A DNA stretch of 64,000 nt from Rotaria sordida (Eukaryota; Rotifera; Eurotatoria; Philodinida; Philodinidae). Position numbers and translations under genes: made by a program. The notes beneath the pieces were generated by a model. It was not told the origin of the DNA and made no database searches. It saw only the letters and a list, made by a program, of their open reading frames with translations. The stretch is taken from NCBI GenBank assembly GCA_905250125.1, contig CAJNOL010000330.1:1-64000 (forward strand), written 5' to 3'. The number at the start of each line of letters is the position of its first letter. Position 1 is the first letter of the stretch. Below are positions 30,017 to 41,675 of the stretch, piece after piece.

Positions 30017-30542
30017 TTTCTTTTTTATTTTTGTTTTCTATTAAGACAATGACAATATTCATAGTAGATCTTCCATCGTAGTGTTCTTTTTCTACGGAAA
30101 CAACCTCTATTAATATTTAATTGAAATAAAACTTTTTAGTTTATTTTATATGTTTTTTTTCTAATTTGTTAAATTTAATAATAAAAATTCAAGAATATAT
30201 TCTTTTCTTTCAATCACTGTTACAATAGAGGGCGATAGAAAACATCATTATACGCAGTTATATTTCAACAACCAACCAAAAGTGGGTGTGTCCCATATAT
30301 ATCATGTGATAATATTTTTGACATTAGGAATATCCTCTATTATAGATTTACTTTAGATATTAGTAAAGAAAAACAAACACAACAACAACATTTCTTTGAT
30401 TTCTTATATGGCTTGTCGTTTTTCGATTAATTTCAATAAGAATTACATGTTAGGCAATTTCAAATCAATTTATAAGTCGTTATCATCATTAAAAAGTTTT
30501 CGTTGTTGTTAAAAAAAAAACTAAAACAAACAATTTTTCAAA
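30017..30542. promoter_or_regulatory. Divergent promoter region between AGBL5 and MAF1
   Basis: 526 bp separates the divergent start codons, so it must carry both promoters. An acceptor for AGBL5 (AG at 30039-30038, minus strand) lies at its left end. No specific operator or TATA assignment is made. Confidence 0.5.
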
Positions 30543-31553
30543 ATGAAATTACTCGAAAATTCTAAATTAGAAGCAATTAGTTCAACACTTTCTATTGATA
30601 CACTAGTTTGTGATATCACAACTCGGTAAATAAATAAAAAAAAATTTTTTTGTTTTTTATTAAAAACTCATTTTTTATTTTTTTTTTCGATAAATTTAGT
30701 GTGGAAAGTTATTCATGTAAAATGGCTGGTGATCCAAAAAAATTATATAAACAATTAAGAAATGAACCTGGTACATCACCACATGATCTTGAAATTCTTG
30801 GACCATCACAAACAAAATTATCATCATCATATAATTCAAATTTTTTAACAACATCACCACAAATTTTACATCCATATCCAATAGCAAGATCAATATCAAG
30901 TGATGATGAATCACCATTAGTTAAAACAATTCCACGAAAAACACTTATTTTTTTAATATCAACATTAAATGCAACATTTCAACCTGATTATGAATTTAGT
31001 TCTTGTACAAGTCAAGATTTTAGTCGAGAAACTAATTTTGAAGTATATATATATATATATTTCTAAAGAATAATTCATTTAAATTTAATTATTATTTTAT
31101 TATTATTTAGTTAGTTAAAACTGAAGTAGATTCTCGATTTCTTTCAAGTATAGGTGATCATTATCGATCATTATCACCACAATTATGGTCAGTAATTGAT
31201 GAAGAAATAAATATAAAAGAAAGTGAAATATTTAGGTAAAAATGAATCATATAAAAATAAATTTTATTCATTTTTCTTTTTCAAATAGTTATCGTCCTGA
31301 TGATACATCAGATCCATTTTCTGAAAGTGGAATTATTTGGTCATTTAATTTCTTTTTTTATAATCGAAAACTTCGTCGAATTCTTTATCTTACATGTCGA
31401 GCTGATTGTAAAACATCAACAAATGATGATGATAATGATGATGAACCGTTAGAATCAAATAATTATGTAACATTCGAAGGGTAAAAATTAATAAAAAAAA
31501 AAACAAAATATCAAAAAAATTTTATTCACTTTTTTTTCAGTGTTATGGATTGA
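30543..31553 (+). CDS. MAF1: MAF1, repressor of RNA polymerase III
   Basis: Global repressor of Pol III transcription, acting downstream of TOR and stress signalling. Five exons: 30543-30625, 30700-31042, 31111-31235, 31289-31480, 31541-31553; 251 residues (human 256). The start MKLLENSKLEAISS and RVESYSCKMAGDPKKLYKQ across intron 1 match the MAF1 A box. RKTLIFLISTLNATFQPDYEFS, LSPQLWSVIDEEI and YRPDDTSDPFSESGIIWSFNFFFYN form the B and C boxes. The region between A and B boxes is Ser-rich, as in other animals, where it holds phosphosites. The last coding exon is only 13 bp (GVMD, stop). AATAAA lies at 31878-31883. Confidence 0.96.
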
Positions 31554-33876
31554 TAATTCATCCGGTTCTGTACACAAAATATTATCTATACGCTATGAAC
31601 TATTGATGCTTTTTTTTGTTCCTTCATATTAACTTTTTATAGTTTCTTTTCTATTTAGTTTGTTTTTCTCGCTTGTCCTTGTTTGTACATTATGTTCTCT
31701 ACTGTTCATGTATTAAAACGAAATTGCATTGTTCTCGTCGTACATTAGCTTAGTAGTCTTTTTTTTTTGTTATTCAGACATACAAGGTTGTATATAGTTG
31801 TCAAAATATTGAACAAAAAAAAAAGTGTCCCTCGTTTCAAAAAAAGTTTATTATATGTTGTATGTAGATAGAATGTGAATAAATATAACTAAAAAAAAAA
31901 AAAGAAACAAATTTTGTAAAGTTATAATAATCGAAAAGTATATGAAAAAGAATAAATACAAATGTGGAATTTAAGATACTTCAACAATTATGACTATCCG
32001 ACTATCAATAGAGAGAAAAAAAACCAGTTCATCTAAATAAAGATATTCTTCTTGTTGAATCGATTGTCCACAAACAATATGAAAATAGACAAATCCAAGC
32101 AGATAACTGATTTTTTTAGAAGATGCATCCTTAGTAATAATAGTCTACGAAAACCAGAACAATATGGTTTTTTATCATCACTTATACTACGAAAAATGTT
32201 GAAGAGCTGATCATTATCGATACTTGCCTTAATCACCAATCTAATGGTATACTTATCCATATTTTTTTGGTGTTCTTTGTTTGTTGATCGTCATTGATAT
32301 ATTGAAATAGTTTCAATCGAAATAATTCAGTAATAAATGTGCGTAATTGTTTGTTCTCTATTGAGATCAAGGATTATCAAAAGAAGATTTATGAAAAAAA
32401 AAAATTAAGAAAGTAGTATCAATCAATATGTTTCTTTAGCATTTGTTGATTATAATTGAAGTGATACGAACTAAATGGAAATTTTCTTCGTTATCAATAT
32501 TGATTCTTTGATTTCATTCAATTTATTCGATTTTCTTGATGATATTAGTTATTTCAAACATTCATAATAATAAATGTTTTTCTCAAAATACAGTATTTTT
32601 TGCATTGTTCAAATAACACCAATTGAAAACAATGATGATCAATACTGGGAAATAGAACTAGAGCTAACATCCCAATCGTCGTATCGTAAACGTCGAAATA
32701 CGACATGTATACAATCAACGTGAACGATCGTACACGGCTACATATGGCGTAATATGCTACCATATTCATGTATGTTTTATTTTTTTATTTGAAAAAAGTA
32801 CTTACTGTTTAACATGTTGTTCGAATTGATCTAAATAAAAAAATTAAAATTGTTTATTTCAAAAAAAACATATATATATATATATATATATCATTGTATT
32901 TGTTGCAGAATTCAAAATGAAAAGGTTCGGTGCTCGATACGTGCAACTAGACTGACTATTAACTTACGATCGAATCCATTCGCATACTACAGTTGTTTAC
33001 ATTCATGGTATGCCATCGTGCATTTTGAATCTCGGTGATGGTAATGATCTGAACTTCATGCTTTCGCTGATCAAATGCAACAAAAAACTTAATGATTCAT
33101 AGTATGACATCGACTTGGTCAAGTATGTCTTCAGTTAGGTAATCTATATTAATTTGAACAAGTATATGAAACTGTACTTGTTTTAGCATCTGAATGTGTT
33201 GATAAATGGCATTTTTATCATTAGCTTGGAATGATCAAACGATAGCAAAGTGACTATATATCAACATTTTCATTTTACAAAGACTCAACTAAAATTTTTG
33301 AAAAAAAACACTTCAGAATAATAATTCCTGTTTAATTACTTCTTATAACAGTGTTGATTTAATAAGTTGAAAAATGAAATGAATATTGACCTGTATAAGA
33401 ATTTAGAAAGACAAAATATTATTTGTAACGAAAGATAGTTATTTCGTAATAATGATCATTTATTGATTTTTTTTAGTTAATTTTATTACATTAAACTGCA
33501 TTTAACCACATATATTTGACTATTTTTACTTATAATATTAGAAAAATAAACCGATATATTTCAATATTAAAAAGAGATACCATCTAAATTATTAAAAAAA
33601 AACACTTCATAACGATATTCTTCTTAGTACAAACTATTATTTTCTTGAATTTTATCAAATAATTATATCAATAATCAATTCATTTCATTAGAATTCCATA
33701 TATATTCAATTATGAATCAATCAATTAATCAGTAATCAACTATACATAATTTTATCTATGAAAAAAACAGAAAACATTTCACTAAATCACAATTATTTAA
33801 TATTACTTATAAAAAAGAAAAATTCTAAATATAAAACGAATCACAAATTAAAATCTCATTGTCTTTTTCATTTCAT
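31554..33876. other. Convergent intergenic region between MAF1 and DHRS7B-like gene
   Basis: 2.3 kb. AATAAA for MAF1 is at 31878-31883, and a TA tract lies at about 32870-32891. Small ORFs at 32033-32260, 32554-32769 and 32850-33038 have no recognisable similarity and were not called. Confidence 0.45.
31878..31883 (+). terminator. Poly(A) signal AATAAA for MAF1
   Basis: Canonical hexamer about 325 bp after the MAF1 stop, followed by an A-rich tract. Confidence 0.5.
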
Positions 33877-35629
33877 TCAAGATGCTTCAGTACGCAAAAA
33901 TATTCGATAGAGTAATTGAGGACATAAACGACGTAAATAAATCACAATAGATGCTAAATGACCAACATAGATTTCATGTTTTCTAGCAGCAATACCATGA
34001 AGTATATCATATGCACATACAGTTGGATCTGTTCCTTTTTCAGTTTTTGGATCCATTTTATTATGTAATTGTCCAGAACCTTCTAAAGCATTTATTGAAA
34101 TATTGGTTTTGACAAAACCTGGACATACTATTGTTACATCTATATGATCTTTAGTATGTTCTAATCGAAGTGCATCAAAAAATGCATGTAAAGCATGTTT
34201 AGAAGCGGCATATGACGAACGTAATGATGTAGCAGCATAACCAGCTACTGATGTAACAACAACAAAATGACCTTTTTGACGTTGAATGAAATGCTAAAAA
34301 GAGATTTAATATTATTCACATAAAATCAAAACATGATTTTTTTTCTTCTTCTATGTACCGATAAAACAGCTTTAGTTAATGTAATTGTACCCAAAAAATT
34401 AACACTTATTAATCGTGTATCAACTGCATATTTTGTTTCTTTGATTAAACTTCGTTGTGATATACCAGCATTATTAATTAAAACATCAATCTGATTAAAT
34501 CGATCAAGAACAATATCAACTTTTGATTGAAAACCATATTCATGTGTTTCAAGATCAAGGGGTAAAACAAGACATTGATCTGGATTAACTGGAAGTTCAG
34601 CAACAAGTGAATGTAATTCATCTTCACGTCTGGCTGATAGAACAAGACGAGTAGATGGTGAAAGACGAACTAATTCTTTTGCTAATTCACGGCCAATACC
34701 TGATGATGCACCTATATCATAGGAAAAGATAATAAGTTTAAAAAAAATATTCTTTACATCCGAAATCTGAGTACGAATATTTAATACGGCTTTTACTTCT
34801 ATAAGTTATCTTTCGGGGAGATATGGGAATCGTCAAGGCTAAAAATGGTCAGAAGTTTCCCATACTAGAAGCGTCGTCAAAAAAAAACGTATTATTTTCC
34901 ATGGTGCTAATTTTTTAAAGGCTGTCGAATTTCGTAGGAACAATATTTTGAAGAATAAAAACATGCACGCGCTCCAATTCGACCAAAGTACTCATGAAAA
35001 ATTTGAATCCGATCAGACATACCATGTGGAAAAAAATGAAGAAAACTTCGATTTTTCTTTGTTCAAAAATTGATTTTGAAAAAAAACCGGAAAACAAACG
35101 TTCCTGTACGTATCAAGACTTTTTTCTCCAGCAAAAGCGATCGAAAACTGACCGTGTTTAGTGGTGTCTGAAGTCCATGATCATGCTCTCAGCATCTTTG
35201 GAACAAAAAAAAAATACTCATCATGACTAGGAGAATTTTGTATATAAAAAATAATTGTAGCATGAGTTTTTCTGTTAGAGATTTTGAGAGTTGAATCTAA
35301 TAAAAGTGCTAACGAACAATGAAGAGATCTCATTTATATGGCATATGGTAGAGAACACTTCAAAGCTATATTAGCGATGAAAAACTAAAAATCCAAAAAA
35401 TTTTCAATTGTAACATCGAGTAAATTTTCTGACGATGCAAAAAAAATTTATCGAATTTCAAACTTGTATTTTATTTATATATAATTACTTACTTACCAGT
35501 TATCCAGACAACGTTATTTTTAAAATAATTCTCAATATTATTATGTAAAGGATATATAAAATAAGCAATAATTGCGATAATACCCAAATAAAGAATAATT
35601 TGAAAGAAAATGTTTAGAAATTCGTTCAT
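33877..35629 (-). CDS. Short-chain dehydrogenase/reductase, DHRS7B-like
   Basis: Classical SDR, membrane anchored. Three exons (minus): 35497-35629, 34359-34711, 33877-34293; 300 residues. Residues 4-27 form a TM anchor (IILYLGIIAIIAYFIY). The cofactor motif ITGASSGIGREL crosses intron 1. Next come RLVLSARRE (NADP-type Arg), DVLINNAGISQRSLI, the catalytic Ser in TSVAG, and YAASKHALHAFFDALRLE (Tyr/Lys of YxxxK), then CPGFVKTNIS. The C-terminus resembles DHRS7B (PexRAP, 1-acyl-DHAP reductase of ether-lipid synthesis) more than DHRS7 (YLRRL.P). No peroxisomal SKL-type tail is present. The start is 4 nt behind a TTTATAG acceptor. Membership in the SDR family is certain; the DHRS7B assignment is probable. 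Confidence 0.9.
34712..35496 (-). other. 785-bp first intron of the DHRS7B-like gene
   Basis: No inverted-repeat element or coding exon was recognised; the 60-codon ORF at 34915-35097 is taken as chance. Confidence 0.5.
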
Positions 35630-37962
35630 AGTTCTATAAATAAAAGAAAAACATGGATATATAATTATTTTTTTAATTTTTTAAATCGAAATGAATATTA
35701 AAAAAAATTAAAAGATGCCAAAAAAAAACAAGTTTATTATGAAAATTGTTAATATATGAAATCAAAAATATAAATATATGACATTCTGATATCATATCTC
35801 AATACTCAAAATTGACCTTTAAAAATTTTATGAATTTCATCATGTTAATTTTATGTAGAATCATTTCAATTAATTATTAATGAGAGAATTGAATCTATAA
35901 TAACAGGAAAGAAAACTAAGTTACTTCAAGAAGACAAAAAGATCGTTATTTTCAAAATTGAAAAGATACTTGTAGCTCAAATAAAGATTATTCGTACATT
36001 GAATTGTAACTTTGTTAATTGATGAATGAAATAAGAACTAAGATAAAAATTCTAATGTTTTATAGTTTACTTAATAATTCATTTTTAGTGGAGGGTAAAA
36101 ACCACAAAACTTAAACGTGTTCGATTTGTTACATAAAACAGCCAGTGATTATCTAATTAAAAAATCTAGTTCATCATTTATATAGATACTTTAATTCGAT
36201 GATATCTTATAGCTTTATTTATGTATAGGAAAGAGCATCAACCTTGATATCCATTGTAATCAATACTATTTATCCATGGTTTTTTTTTTCTTTTTAAATT
36301 TTATCTTAACTAATACAAGCGCCCTCTTTCATATTGATTTAATGCAAATAGAAAAAAAAAACTTGTCAACATTCTTCTTCAATACATTTTATTTTTTTAG
36401 TTCCATGTCATTGTTATCATTGTAAATTCAACGTTTTGAAGTGTGTAAAAATGATAATGAATTTGATACAATTTTGATAACTAATTTTGCATTTTCTTTT
36501 TTCATAGCTTCTTGATATATCAGAACGAATGCATGTCAGTTTGTGAATTTGTTTAAACAAGTTTGAAAAAAAAGCACTAATTTGATATATGATTTAAGCA
36601 TGATGCAATTAAATTATGTATTTAGTGCATATTATGACGAGTCTTAATTTTGTTGTTCATATTAGACATAACTCCATCACTTGAGTCCCTGACTATTTTG
36701 TAACAATTTAAGAAGAAAATAGTTTTAACTGATCAATCGCTTTCTCATCAAAAACTACTCAATTGTAGGTAATTGTTCAAGTTAATATCGAAATATGAAC
36801 ATGAGAATTCTTTCGTGTTATTCATTTCTTGATTTTCCAGATTAACACAACTTTTGTCCAGGTTATAGAGAATATTGAATTGTCTCTAAAACATTAACTT
36901 TTTTTTTGTATTAGAGCGGTATTTTTGCATGAAATATAGCCATTAGTATAGAACAATCAATTTTCAACAAAAACCAATGTATGAATAACGAAGGAAAATT
37001 TTCATGCTCATATTCGATAGCCTAGAATCCAGTACGTTCTCTCATGGATATAGTTTCTAAGAACAGATTTTTACAGTTGCTATGTCTTCAAAACAGATAC
37101 TTGAATTTAATCAAACATAATGCAAACTGAATTAGTTAGCGAATATGTTAAAATATTGAAAAAAGTTGTTCTTTAATGAATGACCGATAAAATTTATAAA
37201 TACTGCATTACAAAATAGTCTAAGACACATTTCAATCATTCTATTCAACACAAATAAGTAATGTTTGTATTTACGAACGTCAAAGTGAGATTATTGTTCA
37301 CTTCACTCAGAAGTATGATGCACGTCATCTTTATTAAAATTATTATAATAATAGATCTGTCAGGAAAGTTATTTGAAATATCATTAACTTGATTTTTATT
37401 CATCAAAAAAAAAAGATCAATGAGTAAGTTGGAAAAATAATGTGACAGCAGACAGTAGCTATCCCCATTAGCAAATTTTATAATATGCAGAATGAGTAGA
37501 AGCTATTTGTGACTAAATAATCAGACAAAAATTATTCATCTCCGGATGAATTCATAGCAGAGTTAACGATTACCTTATCTATAAAAATCTAAATTTTAAC
37601 TGAAATAAAAATTCCAATAGTCTTTTTTTCGTCTTATTTCAAATTCTATTGAATCATCTTTAAAATAAACGAGATATAATAATAGGTCAGTTATTGTCTG
37701 TTTACTTTCTATTAATTTCAAATTAAATGATGTTACGGTTGGTCAGTATATAATATTCAAAGAACAATCCTGTACATCTTCTGTTATTTCAAATGACAGT
37801 AAATTATTACCTATGAATAGAAATCTTTTCCTCTTGTTAATTGTTTGTATAACAAATAAAAGAGATTTGTTTTTTTTTTAAATATAAAATCTCTTCTTTT
37901 TTTTCTCTTTGAAGAAAAAGGACAGAAAAGACACAAAAAAAAACAAAATAAATGCTAGAAAC
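35630..37962. other. Intergenic region, no gene seen
   Basis: 2.3 kb of AT-rich DNA between two minus-strand genes. An acceptor (AG at 35635-35634, minus) serves the DHRS7B-like gene at the left end. Nothing else recognised. Confidence 0.5.
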
Positions 37963-38507
37963 TTAGTTTTTGATTAAATATACACCATCCGTAATCAACG
38001 AGTCGGAAACTTTTGGAGAAATCGAAAAACGAGGAACAGACTGTTGATTAAGTTGTATTGATGATCTTGTGATGTTAGCATCAAGTGAATTAACTTCATT
38101 AGAATGACATCTATTATAAGATGGTAGAGGTGGTGATAAAAATCCATCTTTCGTAGTACATGTATATCGATTACCATCATTAATATGGTCACAAGATAAA
38201 GAATGTTTAATCTGACTACGATGATGTTGTGGATACCAATGAATTGTTGATATATCTGATTGTATTACCGATGAAATGCGTTCGGTTTGATCATGATTAT
38301 TAGAATTTTGTTGAAAACATAGACAACGAACTAATTTACATAGAACTATAAGAAAAATAATAACTACAACAGATAGAATAGCGATAGAAAGAACAATAGA
38401 ACTATGTGTAATTGATGTTGGAGGTAACTCGGACGATTCTGAAAGATCAAATTCAGACACTAAGAAAGAAAAAAAGAATAATCAAGAATTACTTATATGA
38501 TCTTACT
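37963..38507 (-). CDS. Small single-pass membrane protein (unidentified), possibly with split start codon
   Basis: The main exon is 37963-38459. It begins right after a TTTCTTTCTTAG acceptor with TG|TCT GAA, so one base must come from an upstream exon. A donor at 38506-38505 (A|GTAAGAT) would define a 47-bp intron and supply an A, making ATG across the junction; the protein would then be 166 residues. It has a short acidic, Ser-rich N-terminus, one strong TM segment (SIVLSIAILSVVVIIFLIVL), a Cys-rich juxtamembrane stretch (CKLVRCLCFQQ), and a polar cytoplasmic-type tail with PPLPSY. Alternatively this is the last exon of a receptor whose extracellular exons I could not find up to 41.6 kb. No family recognised. 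Confidence 0.5.
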
Positions 38508-39953
38508 TAGTTTGGTATCCTTTTCTTACAATTTTATGAGGAAAAGCATCAATAAATTTGTAGTATCTTGAATAAATGGAAGAAACAAGAACATAAATTT
38601 TGACTACTACTATGACTTTTCCTTCCTTTTTCTTTTCGTTACTATTATTATATTCTAACGAACATACAATGGGCGTGGTGCATCAGTTAGTTTTTTTTTT
38701 CTTGTGCTATTCATTTATAATGATCAAAGAAAGTGACAAACCAAAAATAACAGAGAAAATTATAGCTATATGAGTTTCATACTCAAGGCTATTGCTTGAC
38801 GAAAAACATCGTCAATATAAAATTGTAAAAAAACAAAAAGAAAACATTTCCATCAAATATATTTCATTATATTAAGAATGTTTTTTTTTTTTTCTATTGA
38901 TCACAATCGATTAAATAATAGAGATATTGACTGATAAATCCATACTGACACAAATTCATTGTAATATTGAATTTCACCATGCGAAACTGATCACTTATTG
39001 AATTCTGCTACATATGAAGATCTATTTGTTAAGAAAAAATATGTTTTCGAATTTGTGAGTTTCACTCATAACAAAATCGATAGATAAGATGTAACTTTGA
39101 ATTATTTAAATATAATAATGATTAATAATATATAGAAGAATAACGATCGGAATAAAAGAAAATCTATTAATTAAAGATTTAAAAGTCGAAATCATATGCA
39201 AACAGATAAAGTTCAATATATTATTTTATTCTTCTATGAAGTACTACGTTCTAGAACTTTTAATTTGACAGTATGGGTGTCAGACAATGTAATTTAATCT
39301 ATATAAATAAGATTAATATTGTTAGTACACTGATGACATGAGATTTTGTAATGACATTACTGCGAGATCATTTTTTTTTACATTAGAAAGTATAGTAACA
39401 TATCATCAAACTAACTTTTCTTGTTTTTGATCTTTGTATAAATTGATAATTAAAGATTTCTATTAAAATTGTAGCACCTGTCCAGTACTGATCTTTAATT
39501 AACAAAAAAAAGAAAATGAATAGATTTTGAAACAATTGTCAATCTTGTCAAATATATTTGAAAAACAAGTGACAATTCTATTTTAAGATTGATTTCTTTA
39601 CTATTATCAATGTACCTTAGGTTAAATGATATGACTTTTTTTATTCAATGTCCCTCTTTTTTTGTTAAATTTTTTTATTTGTCTCATTACTTCCTTAGAA
39701 AATATGCTGTTTCCAGGAAAAGCAGATCATTTTTTTTTTGTTTATGCTGTTTTGATTGTGCATGTCAGAATTCTCGGAGGAGCTGCATGGTAACCGATTG
39801 CTCTTTCTTTTTTTTTTGAAGGGTGCGGGTATTGCCTCGATTGATTCCTCTTAATAATCGAAAATTGATTACTGATAGAAATGTATAATGATCATTTATT
39901 TCAGCATAACTCGATGCTGATATTACATAAAACAAATTACGTCCGAATATCAT

Positions 39954-39963
39954 NNNNNNNNNN
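39954..39963. other. Assembly gap (10 N)
   Basis: Ten consecutive N. Confidence 0.97.
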
Positions 39964-40250
39964 TATTCGTGACTCAGTATGTGTCTTTAGATCAAAAGAA
40001 AAAAATAAGTTCTATTCATAACGAATAATTCATTATATAGTAATAAATAGATCGAATTTAATAATACTAGTATGAAATGAACAATATCATTGATTTTGTA
40101 AACGGGAAAAAAATGTTGAAAAAAAGAGAAAATAGCTTGTCTGGCTAATTCTTCTACCAGAAGAATAAGTGCGTTGTCATTTCTATACATTTTATTGTTT
40201 TTATAAGTTTTGAACGGTTCATTAGAACAACGTAAGTGACATTTTATTTT

Positions 40251-40375
40251 ATTCCTTAAACTATGCTCTAGAAAATTAAAATTTTCATTTTTTTTTGTAA
40301 TTAGCTCTTTCCTTTATCTATAAGTATACAAAAAAAAATTGAGAAGTACGTTTTCTAGAGTATAGTTTAATGAAC
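40251..40375. repeat. Inverted repeat with about 75-bp loop
   Basis: Arms at about 40251-40276 and 40349-40375 share TTAAACTATRCTCTAGAAAA in inverted orientation, with few mismatches. This could be a very small foldback element. Confidence 0.5.
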
Positions 40376-41675
40376 AACATAAGATATCGCTCACGTTTTC
40401 TTAGTCAATCATTCGAAACTCATGAGAAGAACAAAATGCATTAAAATGATAACGCATTCACTCCTTCGATAATAGAGTTAACTGGACAAGTTGAAAACAT
40501 ACTAATATTTGATTAACTGAAAAATGCGTCTATTCAATCATTAGAATGTTTTATTTATAATTTGAATCGACAAGAAGTAGATAATCAGGATATATATAGT
40601 CAAACTTAATATATTCAAAAAACAAAAAAACGAGTTAGGTTTCACGTGAATACCCATAAAAATCGTTTTACATCTTCACTCATATTCGAACTTGGTGAAC
40701 TATTCATATATTAAAAGTTGTATTAAAATTGTTCTCTTACATATATTATCTGAAATTCAATATTTACTAGTAGGTGTTGATTTCATTTACCAATAGGGCA
40801 ATATGATGCTATACATTATCAATAGCATTAATACATTTTATAACTATTGATACTTGTCAAAAAAACTATTCGTCAAGAACACTATATTCTCAATTACTGT
40901 GTGTGTAGGGTGTTATAGATACTAATATGTAATGAGAAACGATGGTTTTTTGATTCTGTAAAACTGATCTATGTTAAAAATAGAAGTCATATACACATAT
41001 GTTGTATTGAAAGGAAATATATTAGATAAATATGAAGATCAATATCAAATATCGCTCTTTGATTATGTAGCTTTTCTTCTTGTCTTTTACATTTAGAGAA
41101 TTTTGAATGTTTACAAATTTATTCAATTATTTCAAATCTTTGTTTATAAATATTTAGTCAAAAACATGAAATTTCTATAAACAAACCAATCGAATAATCA
41201 AAATAAAACTAATCTTTCAATCCAATAGAATATTTTGTATTTAACTTTTAATAGCTGTAAATAATTTATGTGAAAATGATATATTGAAATTATACTTGTC
41301 CATAAGTCTATAATAAATATGATAACAGTAACTACAATGAATTCTTTTTTTTTTTAAAGCTATTCGAAGGCAAAATTGAAAGAAAACATGCTTCATAGGA
41401 AAACAACAACAATCAAATAGAAATCGACTAGATCAATACAAGCGTGTTACTCAATCTGATTCATTACAAGAACGGATTGCATAATAAACAAGAAAAGTGT
41501 GTCTCATTTTTACATGAATAATAATAATAATAAAATCTGTACGAAATAGACATGAAACGACAAAAGAAAAAAAATTGGAACATATAGAAAAAAAAAAAAA
41601 AAAAGAAAAGAATTTGTAATCATGTCAAAATAGATTGTTTAATTATGTTGTTACTTCTTTATATTGAATGTTTGA

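Larger units (their letters stand above)
38508..41675. other. Intergenic region with small assembly gap
   Basis: About 3.2 kb without a supported gene. N run at 39954-39963. Imperfect inverted repeat at 40251-40375. Downstream end of VPS26 at the right. Confidence 0.5.

Noticed and set aside
32554..32769. Minus-strand 71-codon ORF with hydrophobic, receptor-like composition
   Set aside because: No splice sites in phase, no neighbouring exons and no recognisable motif.
38527..38570. Second possible donor (AAATT|GTAAG) upstream of the membrane-protein exon
   Set aside because: The only phase that fits the next exon has a stop codon within three codons.
39765..39953. Minus-strand ORF beside the N gap, containing an INDH-like segment
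   Set aside because: It suggested a cadherin fragment, but no other cadherin motif or usable donor was found, and the gap truncates it.
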